Assembly (NCBI GenBank): GCA_949130495.1
Contig: OX422216.1
Coordinates: forward strand, 100,075,967-100,139,966
DNA from: Sambucus nigra
Lineage: Eukaryota > Streptophyta > Magnoliopsida > Dipsacales > Adoxaceae
Direction: 5' to 3'
DNA length: 64,000 nt
Position numbers and translations under genes: made by a program. Numbering within the stretch: position 1 is the stretch's first letter; every line of letters starts with the position of its first letter. Below, piece after piece: positions 1 through 10,024 of the stretch. The notes beneath the pieces are model-generated. The model was not told where the DNA came from, made no database searches, and was given only the letters and a program-made list of their open reading frames with translations.

Positions 1-345
1 CGTAGATAACCCTATCACCAAAAAGAGGTTGCAACAGACCCAAGGGATGCCAATTGTCATACCATAAGAAAGTGTCATCCCTATTCCCAATGTTCCAATT
101 GATGAGCGGTCTGATCAAATATCTTAGTTTCATCATCTTCATCCAACTTGAAGTCGAATCGCTTGCAATAGGGACAACCCATATACTTCTTTTCTTCAAC
201 TTGTACACATTACACCATTTAACCCAGAGGCAGTATTTCTTACTACTGAGATTCCATAACATCTTCAAAGTTGGCGCAACATTCCATTTTTTGCAGTCCT
301 TAATTCCGAAACCCCCTTCTTTATAGCTGTAACAAAGGTCCTTCC
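1..345 (-). pseudogene. LINE ORF2 C-terminus, zf-RVT region (partial)
   Basis: Reading leftward from about 345 the minus strand is open to the window edge. It begins YKEGGFGIKDCKKWNVA and continues through WCNVYKLKKRSIWVVP to NRDDTFLWYDNWHPLG. The WYDNWHPLG and preceding GFGIKD blocks are characteristic of the region leading into the reverse transcriptase zinc-binding domain (zf-RVT) of plant LINE ORF2. The zinc-binding Cys/His residues themselves would lie beyond the left edge. Identification rests on these blocks and on the position just downstream of the RT core. Confidence 0.8.
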
Positions 346-559
346 ATGCAACCTTAGCACCCGAGTGATTAAGATCAGACCCCGTCCAAAGAAAGTCCCT
401 CATCAACTACTCGATTCTTTTGATAACCCCCTTGGGAAATATGAAAAGACTAGACCAGTAAACTTGGATCCCAAATAGAATAGAATTAATGAGCTATAGT
501 CTGCCTGCGTAACTAAGAAACTTATTGGTCCAACACTTAATCCTTCCAGTAATCTTGTC

Positions 560-1803
560 AATCAGTCTACAACAATCCTCACTCTTGAGCCTGGAGGTAA
601 TGAGGGGAACATTCAGGTACAAAAAGGGAGGGTAGCTATGAGTGAATCTAAGAATATCCTTTATCTACATGACTCTCTCCTCATCGATACCCGAAATGTA
701 GAAACTACCATTGCACAGGTTGTGCCTAAGTCCAACAATGCTGCAGAATCATCCAAAGCCTTCTTCACAATAGTACAGGAGGGGATATCCCCCCCTCAAA
801 ATAATCATATCATCCGTAAAAAATAGGTGGTTAAGCCCCACCTCCTTGCATCTTGGGTGATAAGTAACTTGGGATTGGAGCAGGCCTTATCCAAGATGCA
901 AGAGAAGGTTTCCATAACAAGTAGGAAAAGATAGGGTGAAAGGGGGTCTCCCTGTCTCAATCCTTTCTTTCCCTCAAAGAACCCATAAAGGTGCCCATTC
1001 AGGCTGATAGAGAACCTAGTATGAGTGATGCATTCTCTAATCCATCCAATAAAAACAGCGGGGAAGCCAAGATGAATAAGTAAAGTGAAAAGAAAATCCC
1101 AACTCACAGTGTCGTAAGTCTTCATCAAATCAATCTTCATATTAAACCTAGGCGGGTAGAGATCTATATGGTAATTCCTTATAACCTCCTGAAGAAGTAA
1201 GATATTATCCGAAATTGACTTCCCTTCAACAAACGCAGCCTGATACGGATTGATAATGTGCGGGAGAACTGACTTCATCCTGATTGCAAGGATCTTCAAA
1301 ATGTATTTATAGATAGTGTTACAACAAGATATGGGTCTAAAATCATGCATACCACTGGTGGTAGTAACCTTGTGGATGAGGGCCAAGGCAGTACAATTCT
1401 ATTGTCTGAACAAATAGCTGCACCTGAAGAAGAACTTGATAGCTTTAATCACGTCATTCCCAACCACCTCCTAATTCTTTTTGAAAAAGAATGCATTAAA
1501 TCCATCAGGGCCTGGGGCTTTTTCGGACCCAATAGAGAACATGGCCTTCTTAATCTCCACATCCTCAATGTGGGTGCACAGCATAGCAACATCAGCATTA
1601 CTGATTCTTTTGCAGACATTCTCAATAAGAATAGAACTCGGGTTCTCACAAAAACTGCTGCTACCAATAAGATTGCTAAAAAACCCAACAACAGTGTTGG
1701 CCACATTCTGAGTACCCTCAACGCGTAATCCATTCTCATCCTCAATTCCTCCTAGCAGAGGCCTGGTTAGCCTTCTTATGAAAGAAAGAATTATTCCCGT
1801 CAC
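560..1803 (-). pseudogene. LINE ORF2, reverse transcriptase domain, broken
   Basis: This is the RT core of the LINE, which copies the element RNA at the nicked target. Seen from 1803 downward: the KAPGPDGF motif; after a frame change DFRPISCCNTIYK; AAFVEGKSISDNILL; FNMKIDLMKTYDTVSW, with the first catalytic Asp; and GLRQGDPLSPYLF. Near 805-822, in another frame, comes FFTDDMIIL, the FADD catalytic box with Ala changed to Thr. At least two frameshifts (about 1400-1480 and about 815) and several stops break it. The order of fingers, palm and YXDD-type box is complete, so this is a recognisable dead RT. The thumb region leads into the zf-RVT part to the left. Confidence 0.88.
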
Positions 1804-2051
1804 CCAACTGTAGCCACTTCACGCTGGACCTTTGTTTGAAAAATGATTCTTCGGCGTTTCTGAGCTCCAGCTACTTAGACAATCCATCCCTTTCTTCGTC
1901 TTGAATACTAAAATTCCCCCATCCCTGTCTAATCTTTTTTTAACGTCATCCAACAGCACCTTGGGTTAATCTTCAGTCTTCTCATCTTCTTACTTAGTGT
2001 GATCATGGGATTAGCCCCATCATTCCCACACCAAGACTCAGCAAGAACTCC

Positions 2052-2834
2052 CTAGAAATCAGCATAACTCATCCAAAAATTATAGAATTTAAAAGGTCTA
2101 GGACCTCTGGACTCCATGGGGGATAGCAAGATAGTGATTGGGAAGTGGTCTGAAACACCGTGAGGAAGAATAAAAGCTTGAAACTCAGGAAACTCAGTGT
2201 TCCAAGTATCATTATGAAGAACCCTATCTAGTCTAGACTGGACATTCTCGTTACCCTCATGATGTTTGTTCCACGTAAACCATAACTCACTAGTCATCAT
2301 ATCATCTGCATGGATATCATTTATGAATTGATTGAATTTATTAGTAGCCTCCACATCAATGCCATGCACACCTCTCTTCTCCTCGTGGGATCTCACCATG
2401 TTGAACTCACCCATAAGAACCTGCGGTTGGCCATCCACTCTCTCACAATTAAGTCTCAAGAATTCCTATAAAGTAACTCTCCTGATAGGCAAATTCTCCC
2501 CGTAGATAAAGGAAGCATAAAACCCACAGCCTCTCCCACAAACATCCACCTTACATAACATGGCCTGAGGGTGTGACTAGACTAAAGTCATAGTAACATT
2601 ATTCGAATTCTAACCCACAATAACCCTAGCAACACCCCAATCGCTAGGGCAATTATCAATACTATTCCAATTAAAGAAGCAATTATTCTTAACATTTAAT
2701 AATTTATTCTTCCTAACTTTGGTTTCAAACAAACATACCAGGTCAAGATACTAGTCTCTAATAAACTTGCTCACTTCTAACTGTTTATGAGTGGAATTAA
2801 GACCCCTAATGTTCCATAAACCGAGCTTAATCAT
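2052..2834 (-). pseudogene. LINE ORF2, AP-type endonuclease domain, broken
   Basis: The N-terminal part of LINE ORF2 is an apurinic/apyrimidinic-type endonuclease that nicks the target to prime reverse transcription. The start is the ATG at 2834, giving MIKLGLWNIRGLN, with the Asn of the first catalytic motif, then LVCLFETKV with the metal-binding Glu. Further on, LMGEFN stands where GDFN is usual, so the Asp is replaced by Glu. The C-terminal part has WFTWNK, SRLDRVL and SDHFPI, the catalytic SDH. Several in-frame stops lie between the first motifs and about 2460; the last part is open to 2052. The domain is clear but dead. Confidence 0.85.
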
Positions 2835-4532
2835 TGACTTTTGTTTCTCTTCCCTTTCTTCTTACTATTCCCTCCTGAGTTGCCCACCTTATTCTTCTCC
2901 CCCTTGTGCTTGTTTGCTAGCTCATCCACTACCATAACTCTTCTAGCTAGGGCAGAGGGTTTCGGAGTGGTCTCGAACTCGCTGTCAATATCCCTACCGC
3001 TAAAGGAGTTAAAAACACTGATGGTTTCTAAGGCCACAGTTTGAATTATATTGCCATGCATTTCAGCTCCAGTCACCTCCTATGGTTCCAACACTGTTAG
3101 ACCAGAAGGTTCTCCCTTTTCACAAATAGATGGAGTAGTGGGTTTTTGCTTCATGGGGACTTGGGCCCAAACCTCTCCATCAGTGGTCTTCTTATTCATT
3201 GCCCCAGTGTTATTCTCTAACCCCAGAAAAAATTCCTTGCCTTTAGTGCAGTTCCTATCGTTGTGCCCAAACACCAAGCAGTTAGGGCACGAAGGAGTTT
3301 TGGCTTGGAATTCAACTCTCACCGGTGCACTTGTGCCATCCTCCATAATGACGTTAATGCTGTTAGGGTATGATTCTTTGGCCTCCACATCAATATAGAT
3401 ACGAGCATAAGATATTCTATTCATCTCCTCAGTCACTGCATCAGCATACAAGGGGGATCCCACTGAGCTCGCAATGTAGCTAAGACCTTCTTCCGTCCAT
3501 AGTTGAACTGAAATGTCGTGGAACTTAACCCATATGGGAATAGTCTTGTTGGTATCTTTATGAAAATTGAAATCTTCTTGCCATTTCTTGAGAATAATGG
3601 TCATGCCGGCAAAGTGCCAAGGGCCGTTATCAAAAACCTCATCATGTTGGGTAGTGTTCTCAATTAGGAGAAGGAAAAATCCATTATCATGTGCAATGAC
3701 CTTAGTCGTACCATACTTGCTCCACATTCTGCTAGCAGCATTGTTCACATAAGAGTAAGGAAGTTTTTTCCCAAGAAAATACCCCACTAAACTATTCTCC
3801 CAACGGCTATGACCCCCACTAGTAACCTCAATAGGTGGTGTTACAGTAATGACATTTTCCACTACAGAAGGTTTGTGGTAGGTGAGCCTGATCTTGGGTT
3901 TCTTTTTCTCTGTCGCCACTATGCTCCACGTCCTTTCATTATGGTTAAGGTTATGTTGTTATACCATCACCTTAACCTGATCACCCACTTTCGCCCTATT
4001 CATCGTACTCTTAAGTCCCTTGAGCCTCGTGTTTGAGACACCAATAGGTAGAATACCCCCATCAGCCCGTACACTTGAAAGATTAACGGCGTAAGAAGGA
4101 TTTATCAGGTCTTCGATCGGTAAGGAAGATGCCCCGGCTCCAGCCGAACTGGACCCGTTTGGAAGAAGCGCACTTTTTTACATCCTCTTGTGTAAAACCC
4201 TTGCTTAGGAGGAAGCTAAGGTATTGATTTTTTTCTTCGTTCAGGACCCGCATACTGTTAGCATCAGAACAATCATGGGTTTGCCAGAACGAACCCCCAT
4301 AATAGAATCGATGGAGTTACCAGTACATAAATCCAAACTGGATTGGCCATCAGCTGTCCCTCCACCGAGTGACATGGAAGATGATCCAGCCCCCACCGCG
4401 ACATCCAATATCTGACCTTCCTTAACTTTGGAGGAGAGATCCAAACAAGAACCATTGACTATCATGCAAACCCCATTGGTAACAGAACTGGGTAGAAACC
4501 TGATGGGGGTAGGAGCGGGTTACGTTTTTGCC
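2831..4532 (-). pseudogene. LINE ORF1 (gag-like, DUF4283 + zinc knuckle), broken
   Basis: ORF1 of a plant LINE encodes an RNA-binding protein that packages the element's own transcript. The best-kept part is read from about 3965 down to 2831. It holds a DUF4283-type block (VGYFLGKKLPYSYV, then FFLLLIENTTQHDEVF and GPWHFAGM), a stretch beginning IPIWVKFHD, and a CX2CX4HX4C knuckle (CPNCLVFGHNDRNC) near 3255-3296. A TAG at 3080-3082 interrupts the frame, which then reopens into a Lys-rich tail ending KKKGKRNKSQ. The N-terminal part (4532-3966) is out of frame: the likely ATG at about 4532 meets a stop after four codons. Its TGA overlaps the ORF2 ATG as ATGA, a compact junction suggesting coupled translation in the ancestor. 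Confidence 0.8.
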
Positions 4533-4636
4533 ATGTGGGAGGTTAGATGGTGTTGAATGGGTATGAGAGGGTGTTTGGGAGAAGGGTGTTAATGTTTGTG
4601 GTTTGTTGAGGTTTAGAGAGAAAGTAGAGCATTTTT

Positions 4637-5097
4637 GTCCTTGATGTGTGTTAAGAGGACATATTAGTAATGAATGAATTTATAAGTATATGTTGTGTGT
4701 GAAATGTATACTATATTAATAATCTACTTGTGCGAGTTAGTAGATATTGAGATGCCATGAATACATCTAAAAGTAAATTAAGTATGAAGACTTAATTATA
4801 AAACGGTGAAAGATAACAAGGCGTGAACAGTTATATAAGTATATAAATCATGAGATATGGTTACTATTACATACTAAGTGGGCGGAATGGGAACTTAGTC
4901 GCATTGATGAGTCAGTTGAATACTATATTTCAGTTAGCTTGAGTAGTATAGCAAGGTGGGCTAGGTACGGGACGTTAGGCGTGCACGATAGATGAGGGGT
5001 GAGATAATCAATAACTCATTTGATTGTGATAATCACTTGCAAAATATTTTTAAAATGTTTTGATAACTAACACTTTCTATTAAAATATTTTCAAAAC
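4637..5097 (+). repeat. Gypsy LTR B1, left part
   Basis: This stretch aligns throughout with 14483-14896 and then 17751 onward, for example in the blocks around TTGTGTGTGAAATGTATAC and AGTTAGCTTGAGTAGTATAGC. It is therefore the middle of a second copy of LTR B2. It is interrupted on the left by the LINE and on the right by the Athila-like element; it resumes at 13330. It also gives the unoccupied reference for the site hit by the solo LTR at 14897. No gene is seen. Confidence 0.8.
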
Positions 5098-5525
5098 TGA
5101 TTGGGCATAAATATTGTATATTTATCCCCCTAATTTCAGTACTTTTGTGAACCCGAATGATGTAACATATATGGATTTGATTCACTTTTATGCTTCTAAC
5201 CTTCTTGGCGAGTATTGCGTGTTTCGTTCTTCTCCTATTGGTTTTACAGGTTAATTATGCAAGCAGTGCAAAGGAGGAAACAAGACTGTGCAAGAAAAGC
5301 TAAGAAGGCAAGTTCGAGGGCATGTCGGTAATTTTGTAGCCCAATCCGGAAGAAGAAGTCAACTGGGAAGTTGAAGAGCTCGGAATAACGAGAACATTGG
5401 AAAAAACGGCACCCAAATCCGAGCTACGGTTGAAAAGTTATGCTTAGTTGAAGTTGAAGAAAAATCCAAGAAAAGAAGAGAAAAACCAGGAAAAATTCTA
5501 AGTGTTGAGAGAAAGGCCAGGCTGG

Positions 5526-5603
5526 TACATGCGAACCCCACCCCGAACCGGTTCGGAGGGGCGAACCGGTTCGCTGTACCTCCGAACCTGTTCGCATGTA
5601 CCT
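5526..5603 (+). repeat. Nested palindrome cluster in 5' LTR
   Basis: Two perfect 14-bp palindromes lie here, CCGAACCGGTTCGG at 5543-5556 and GCGAACCGGTTCGC at 5561-5574, with a third copy degraded by one base near 5583-5595. Outer arms GGTACATGCGAACC and GGTTCGCATGTACC enclose them; these are perfect in the 3' LTR (12191-12204 and 12256-12269). It ends about 50 bp before a TATA-like box, so it probably lies in U3. Confidence 0.85.
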
Positions 5604-5655
5604 GACGCGCGAATTTTGTCTTTCATTTTGATTGGTCTCCAAGTCTCCTAATAGG

Positions 5656-5663
5656 TTTAAAAG
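5656..5663 (+). promoter_or_regulatory. Possible TATA box of Athila-like LTR
   Basis: TTTAAAAG lies about 50 bp downstream of the palindrome cluster, in the first 40% of the LTR, a sensible place for the U3/R promoter. The call rests on position and base composition only. Confidence 0.35.
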
Positions 5664-6663
5664 ACTCCAAACTTGTGGGAAACGGGGGCATTAACCTAGG
5701 AGCAGCTTTTAGGATTATTTTTAGAGAGTTTTTGAGAGAACAAAAGGAGAGAAATATCTAGGAACATCAAGGGCACAAATTACTTCAAGAATTCATTGTT
5801 TCGGGTTTGCTTTTCTAGTTTTAATTCAAAGTTCTTGTTTCTTATTATTGTTCTTGCATGCTAAGTTTTTCCTATTTGATTCAACTTATTTCCGCATTCA
5901 TAATACGTATTTACATGTTTCCATCTAGTTTCATCATGAATTCCTACACATGCAACGTCATTATTTCATGCATTAGTCAAAGTAACATGTCCGGCTAGGT
6001 TTTTCAAGGTTGGGATGCATGAACCCAACCTGATGTGTTAGTGCATGTGTATAACGTCGATCCGCTGAATTTAATGATTAATTTTGATCGTATCGCGTAA
6101 TTTCATAAGAATTGTAGATCTTTATATCTCGTTTGCCTATGGGTACTCGTGATGATTTAGAGTACAATTTGAGTGTAATTACCGCGATACCGATTTACTC
6201 ATCCTCAGATTAGGTATGACGCGGGCTTGAACCTCGTATACATAATGCTTGGGAGTACTAAATTCCGGGTTTGAATTAATCGGATAAATTTATGATTGAC
6301 GTTGTCACTGTATTACACTAGGGTTGGGGGATTGTATTCCCATCCTGTTTTCTCATCATTTAGTTAAAAGTTTCAATTCAATCCTTCATTCTTAATCTAG
6401 ATAATTTAGTTAGTTGCATTTTTCATTATACTTTCATAAGTGCATTTAGTTTAACCAATCCCAAAAAGCCAAATCAATCTTTTTCTTTTCTTCTTAGAGT
6501 CATCGCTAGGATTCTTCAATCTTATCCCGTCGTCATAACTCCGTTGTCCTTTTTCCCTGAGGATCGATACCCGACTTATCGGATTATTACTTGAACGACA
6601 GGCTTGCACTTGAGCCTAGAGAGTACACACCTTAGAGACACATTCTGAGTCGTGTCAAGTTTT

Positions 6664-6681
6664 TGGCACCGTTGCCGGGGA
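6664..6681 (+). other. Primer binding site, tRNA-Asp type
   Basis: TGGCACCGTTGCCGGGGA lies 6 bases inside the 5' LTR end. It is complementary to the 3' end of plant tRNA-Asp (expected TGGCGCCGTTGCCGGGGA) with one mismatch. This primer choice is usual for Athila/Tat elements and marks the start of the internal region. Confidence 0.88.
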
Positions 6682-7040
6682 ATTAGGTAGACTTAGGATT
6701 AGATCGAGTTAATCCAAAGCTTTGACCAAAAATTCAAAAATCCAAAAAAAAAAAATAATAAAAATTAATAAAAAGCACAAAAAGATTCACCACCATCTCT
6801 CACAAACTTAATGCAAAATTCTGAAACCACTCCCACACCCCATAATACTCCAACCAGCATTCACGAAAATCCACTTGTTGAGTATAATCCTGATAGTCCC
6901 CACACTCCATAAGCCCCACAATTCTGGATCCCACCTCCCACACCGTCACACTCAATCTCTAGCAACACTCCCTTCTCCTTCGTAGGACACACTTCGAGCA
7001 CACCCAGTGAGAGCGCCGAGTCGTCAAGTGAGAGAGAGAG

Positions 7041-9572
7041 ATGTCGCAGCATAGTAATGCACCTACCGGTGAGGACGGACTTCCATACCGCCCGTTGAGA
7101 GAGTTCTTATATCCCGAGCGCACTGTCACTCCGGGATGCATTATACTCCCGTATAATGCCGGGCAGTTCCATTTCAAGAATGGGATGATCCAGACGTTAC
7201 CACATTACCACGGTACGGATTCTGAAAAGCCATACCTCCACATAAGGGAATTTGAGGACGTGTGTGATACTCTCAATGATCAAACCTGCACACAAGAGTT
7301 AATCCGCCTCAAACTCTTCCCCTTCTCGCTTAAAGATAAAGCCAAAGCTTGGCTATGGTCTTTACCTCCTAGCTCGATTCCATCCTGGAATGAGCTACAG
7401 TCTAAATTTCTCAAGAAATTCTTCCCAACACATCGAACAATCTCTATCAAGGCTCAAATTCAAACGTTTAGACAATATGAAAATGAGCCATTCCATCGAT
7501 GTTATGAACGTTTCAACGAGTTAGTGGCTTCATGCCCCCATCATGGATTTGATCCGTCGCAAATCATCTCCTTTATCTATAATGGGTTAAATCTTAACTC
7601 CAAACAACTTGTTGAAACTATGGGAAGCGGTCCGTTTGTCGATCTAGATGCCCATGATGCTGATCTTCACATGAGGTATGTTGCCGAGACTACCCAATCT
7701 TGGGATACCTCTGACCCGAACGCTCAAAATCGAAATCGACAACCCACCATTGCTCCATCGGAGACCGGCCTATTCCACGTAGATAAGAATTCTATGACGG
7801 ACAGTCGATTGGACACTATGGAGAAAGGATTGCGAGACTTATGTGAGTTAGTTGGATCTATCCAAAACCCTGTCGTGAAGGTGTGTGCGATTTGTGAGGC
7901 GGGACATTCAACTGAGGAATGTCCGACGATACCCGCCTACAAAGTAATGTTGCAAGAGCAAGTTAGTGGTATAGGAGGCTTTAAGGGAAATTTCGGTGCC
8001 CCGCACGGGAATTCATACAACCCTTCGTGGAAAAATCATCCCGGTTTTAGCTACGGGCAACAACATGCCGCAATGAACCCTCCTTCGCATGTTGCCCCTC
8101 CTCCTCCACAACAATTTCAACAAGCTCCACACATGCAAGGACATGTGCAAGCACCACCACCTCATGGAAATTATATCCCGCCACAGAGGAGAACTCTCGA
8201 GGATACTGTGAATCAATTCATCGCAAGCCAGGCCGCAACCAATGCCAAGTATGATCGTCTCATTGGCGACCTAAATGCGACTCTGTCACAAATACAATCC
8301 TCATTGAGTGTTCAAGAGAAGGGCAAGTTTCCTGCCCAGGGCCAAAGACCTCTCCAAGGTCAAACTAGTGTTAGCTCGACACCCCACGACCATCTTGAGC
8401 AATGTAGCGCAATCACCACTTTACGTAGTGGGAGAGTTGTTGACTTGTCACCACTTCCACAAGACATACCTAAAGACAAGGAGATTTCACCCGGCACGAA
8501 AGAGGCCGAAGATGTCCCCTTGAAAGAAGGTGATAAAGACGACACTAGTGAGGCCGAGGTAGTAGTGACACCACCCACCGCGGCACCATTTCCTCAAAGG
8601 TTGATTCCTTCACAGAAAGGATGCCCACGTGATGAAGTGCTAGAAGTACTTAAGCAAGTGAAGCTAAACTTGCCCTTCCTTGATGCCATCAAGCAAATTC
8701 CAGCCTACGGCAAAGTTATCAAAGATTTGTTGACGGTAAAAAGGAAGATGAAGGTTAAAAAGAATGTCTTTCTAGCTCAGAACGTGAGTTCCATTCTACT
8801 AAATGATCTCCCGCCTAAATTCAAAGATCCCGGTGCACCCACCATATCATGCATCATTGGAGATAATAAAATTGAGAAAGCCTTACTTGACTTGGGAGCA
8901 AGTGTAAACATACTTCCTTACTCCATTTATAGGCAACTTGACTTGGGCGACCTCAAGCCCACAAAGGTCACTCTCTAACTAGCGGATCGAACCGTGAAGA
9001 TTCCACGAGGCATAATTGAGGACGTGATCGTCCAAGTTGACACCTTCTACTTTCCGGTAGATTTTGTCATTTGGGACACGGAACCCTCCTTCACCTCAAG
9101 CAACCATGTTCCTATCATCCTTGGGCGCCCGTTCTTAGCTACGGCTAACGCAATCATCAACACTAGGAATGGGCGAATGCAACTCACTTTTGGGAACATG
9201 ACTTTAGAGACCAACATCTTCCATGTCGCCCAACATACGGGAGAAGAAGATGACCTTCACGCAGTGAGCTTCATAGAGGAGATCGTAGAGGAATACAACG
9301 AGGAGAATTATTGTGGAGACACCTTAGGATCATCTTTAATGATAAATCACGATAATAAAGGGTCCCACAAGAGAGAGTCGTTAGGAGTGTGCCCTATTTC
9401 ATCAAGTAACGGTGGTAGTTGTGACGCAGAGAGAAAAGTGGAAGAGAGGTGTGTAGTGACCGCAATAGAGCGAGAGAGAGAGGGGTTAGAAGAGAGAAAA
9501 ATGGTGGAGTTAGAAAGCGAGCAAGTTAGAGAGGACGTTGGCACAGCGAGAGAGAGAGATCTAGGGACATGA
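7041..9572 (+). pseudogene. Retrotransposon gag-protease polyprotein, one stop
   Basis: Gag forms the virus-like particle and the aspartic protease matures it. The frame opens at ATG 7041 and runs 645 codons to TAA at 8976-8978, then stays open in the same frame to TGA at 9570-9572. It is thus one 843-codon frame with a single in-frame stop, probably from CAA (a C-to-T change). Residues 50-230 are a Retrotrans_gag-type block with KLFPFSLKDKAKAWLWSL. A knuckle-like CAICEAGHSTEEC (CX2CX3HX4C) lies near 281-293. Residues 330-380 are Pro/Gln/His-rich. The protease site LLDLGASVNILP, near 614-625, has DLG, as in Athila elements, rather than DTG. After the stop the frame carries the rest of the protease (IILGRPFLATA). 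Gag upstream of the stop is intact. Confidence 0.9.
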
Positions 9573-10024
9573 GCATGGAAGAATTTGAAAAAGAATTCGG
9601 TCCAGTGGATGAGAGCCTAGATGAGAGCCTTAACGACGAAGTCCAAACTCTAATGGATTCATTTAGACACCTAGAAGAAAGCGAATGGGAAGATAAAATC
9701 AATGAATTTCTTCTTTGTGACCATCCACCCATACCACTAGAGGTCCCGAAGGCGAGTGAGGAGAAAAGTTGTGGTTCATCCGACTTAGAGCCCGACCCAT
9801 GCGTCTTAAAAATTGAAAGAAACCTAGGTGTCCCCTCCGAGTCAGTGCACGTTGACCATGCTTTGAGTCAGCATCACGAGGATCCCTTTCCAATTAGTCA
9901 CGACGAGTCTCCCGGTCTATCCTTTATCTATGGGCGAGGTCCCAACTTGTTCCGTTTGTTGGAATATAATCCTAGGACGGGAGTGACAAGGAGAGCATCG
10001 ACCCCCGTAAGTGGGGTCGGGTGA
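9569..10024 (+). CDS. Acidic ORF after gag-protease, unknown function
   Basis: An open frame of 151 codons whose ATG overlaps the upstream TGA as ATGA, in the -1 frame. The protein is strongly acidic and starts MSMEEFEKEFGPVDESLDES; it has no cysteine cluster, membrane segment or RT motif. In full Athila/Tat elements the same place holds the linker between protease and reverse transcriptase, so this may be the left remnant of pol before a large internal deletion. It could also be a real small product made by reinitiation or by -1 frameshifting at the overlap. I do not recognise a family. Confidence is only that the frame is open and lies inside the element. Confidence 0.45.
   Translation: MSMEEFEKEFGPVDESLDESLNDEVQTLMDSFRHLEESEWEDKINEFLLCDHPPIPLEVPKASEEKSCGSSDLEPDPCVLKIERNLGVPSESVHVDHALSQHHEDPFPISHDESPGLSFIYGRGPNLFRLLEYNPRTGVTRRASTPVSGVG

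Larger units (their letters stand above)
1..4637 (-). mobile_element. L1-type LINE retrotransposon, 3' end off window
   Basis: On the minus strand the segment reads in order ORF1 (DUF4283-like plus CCHC knuckle), endonuclease, reverse transcriptase and a zf-RVT domain, the layout of plant L1 LINEs. The 5' end is at about 4637: from there rightward the sequence aligns with the gypsy LTR copy at 14483-14896, so the LINE sits inside that LTR. The 3' end, poly(A) and target-site duplication are off the left edge. Stops and frameshifts in both ORFs make it inactive. Domain order is seen directly; the clade name rests on family knowledge. Confidence 0.9.
5098..6657 (+). repeat. 5' LTR of Athila-like element
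   Basis: Starts TGATTGGGC and ends GTGTCA, with the AAAAC duplication just outside. It is the same length (1560 bp) as the 3' LTR. It carries a nested palindrome cluster at 5523-5603, followed by a TATA-like TTTAAAAG at 5656-5663. Nearly all differences from the 3' LTR lie in the first 500 bp. Confidence 0.93.

Noticed and set aside
54..326. Plus-strand 90-codon frame
   Set aside because: The minus strand here encodes the conserved zf-RVT region of the LINE.
3051..3398. Plus-strand 115-codon frame
   Set aside because: It is antisense to LINE ORF1, which has the zinc knuckle.
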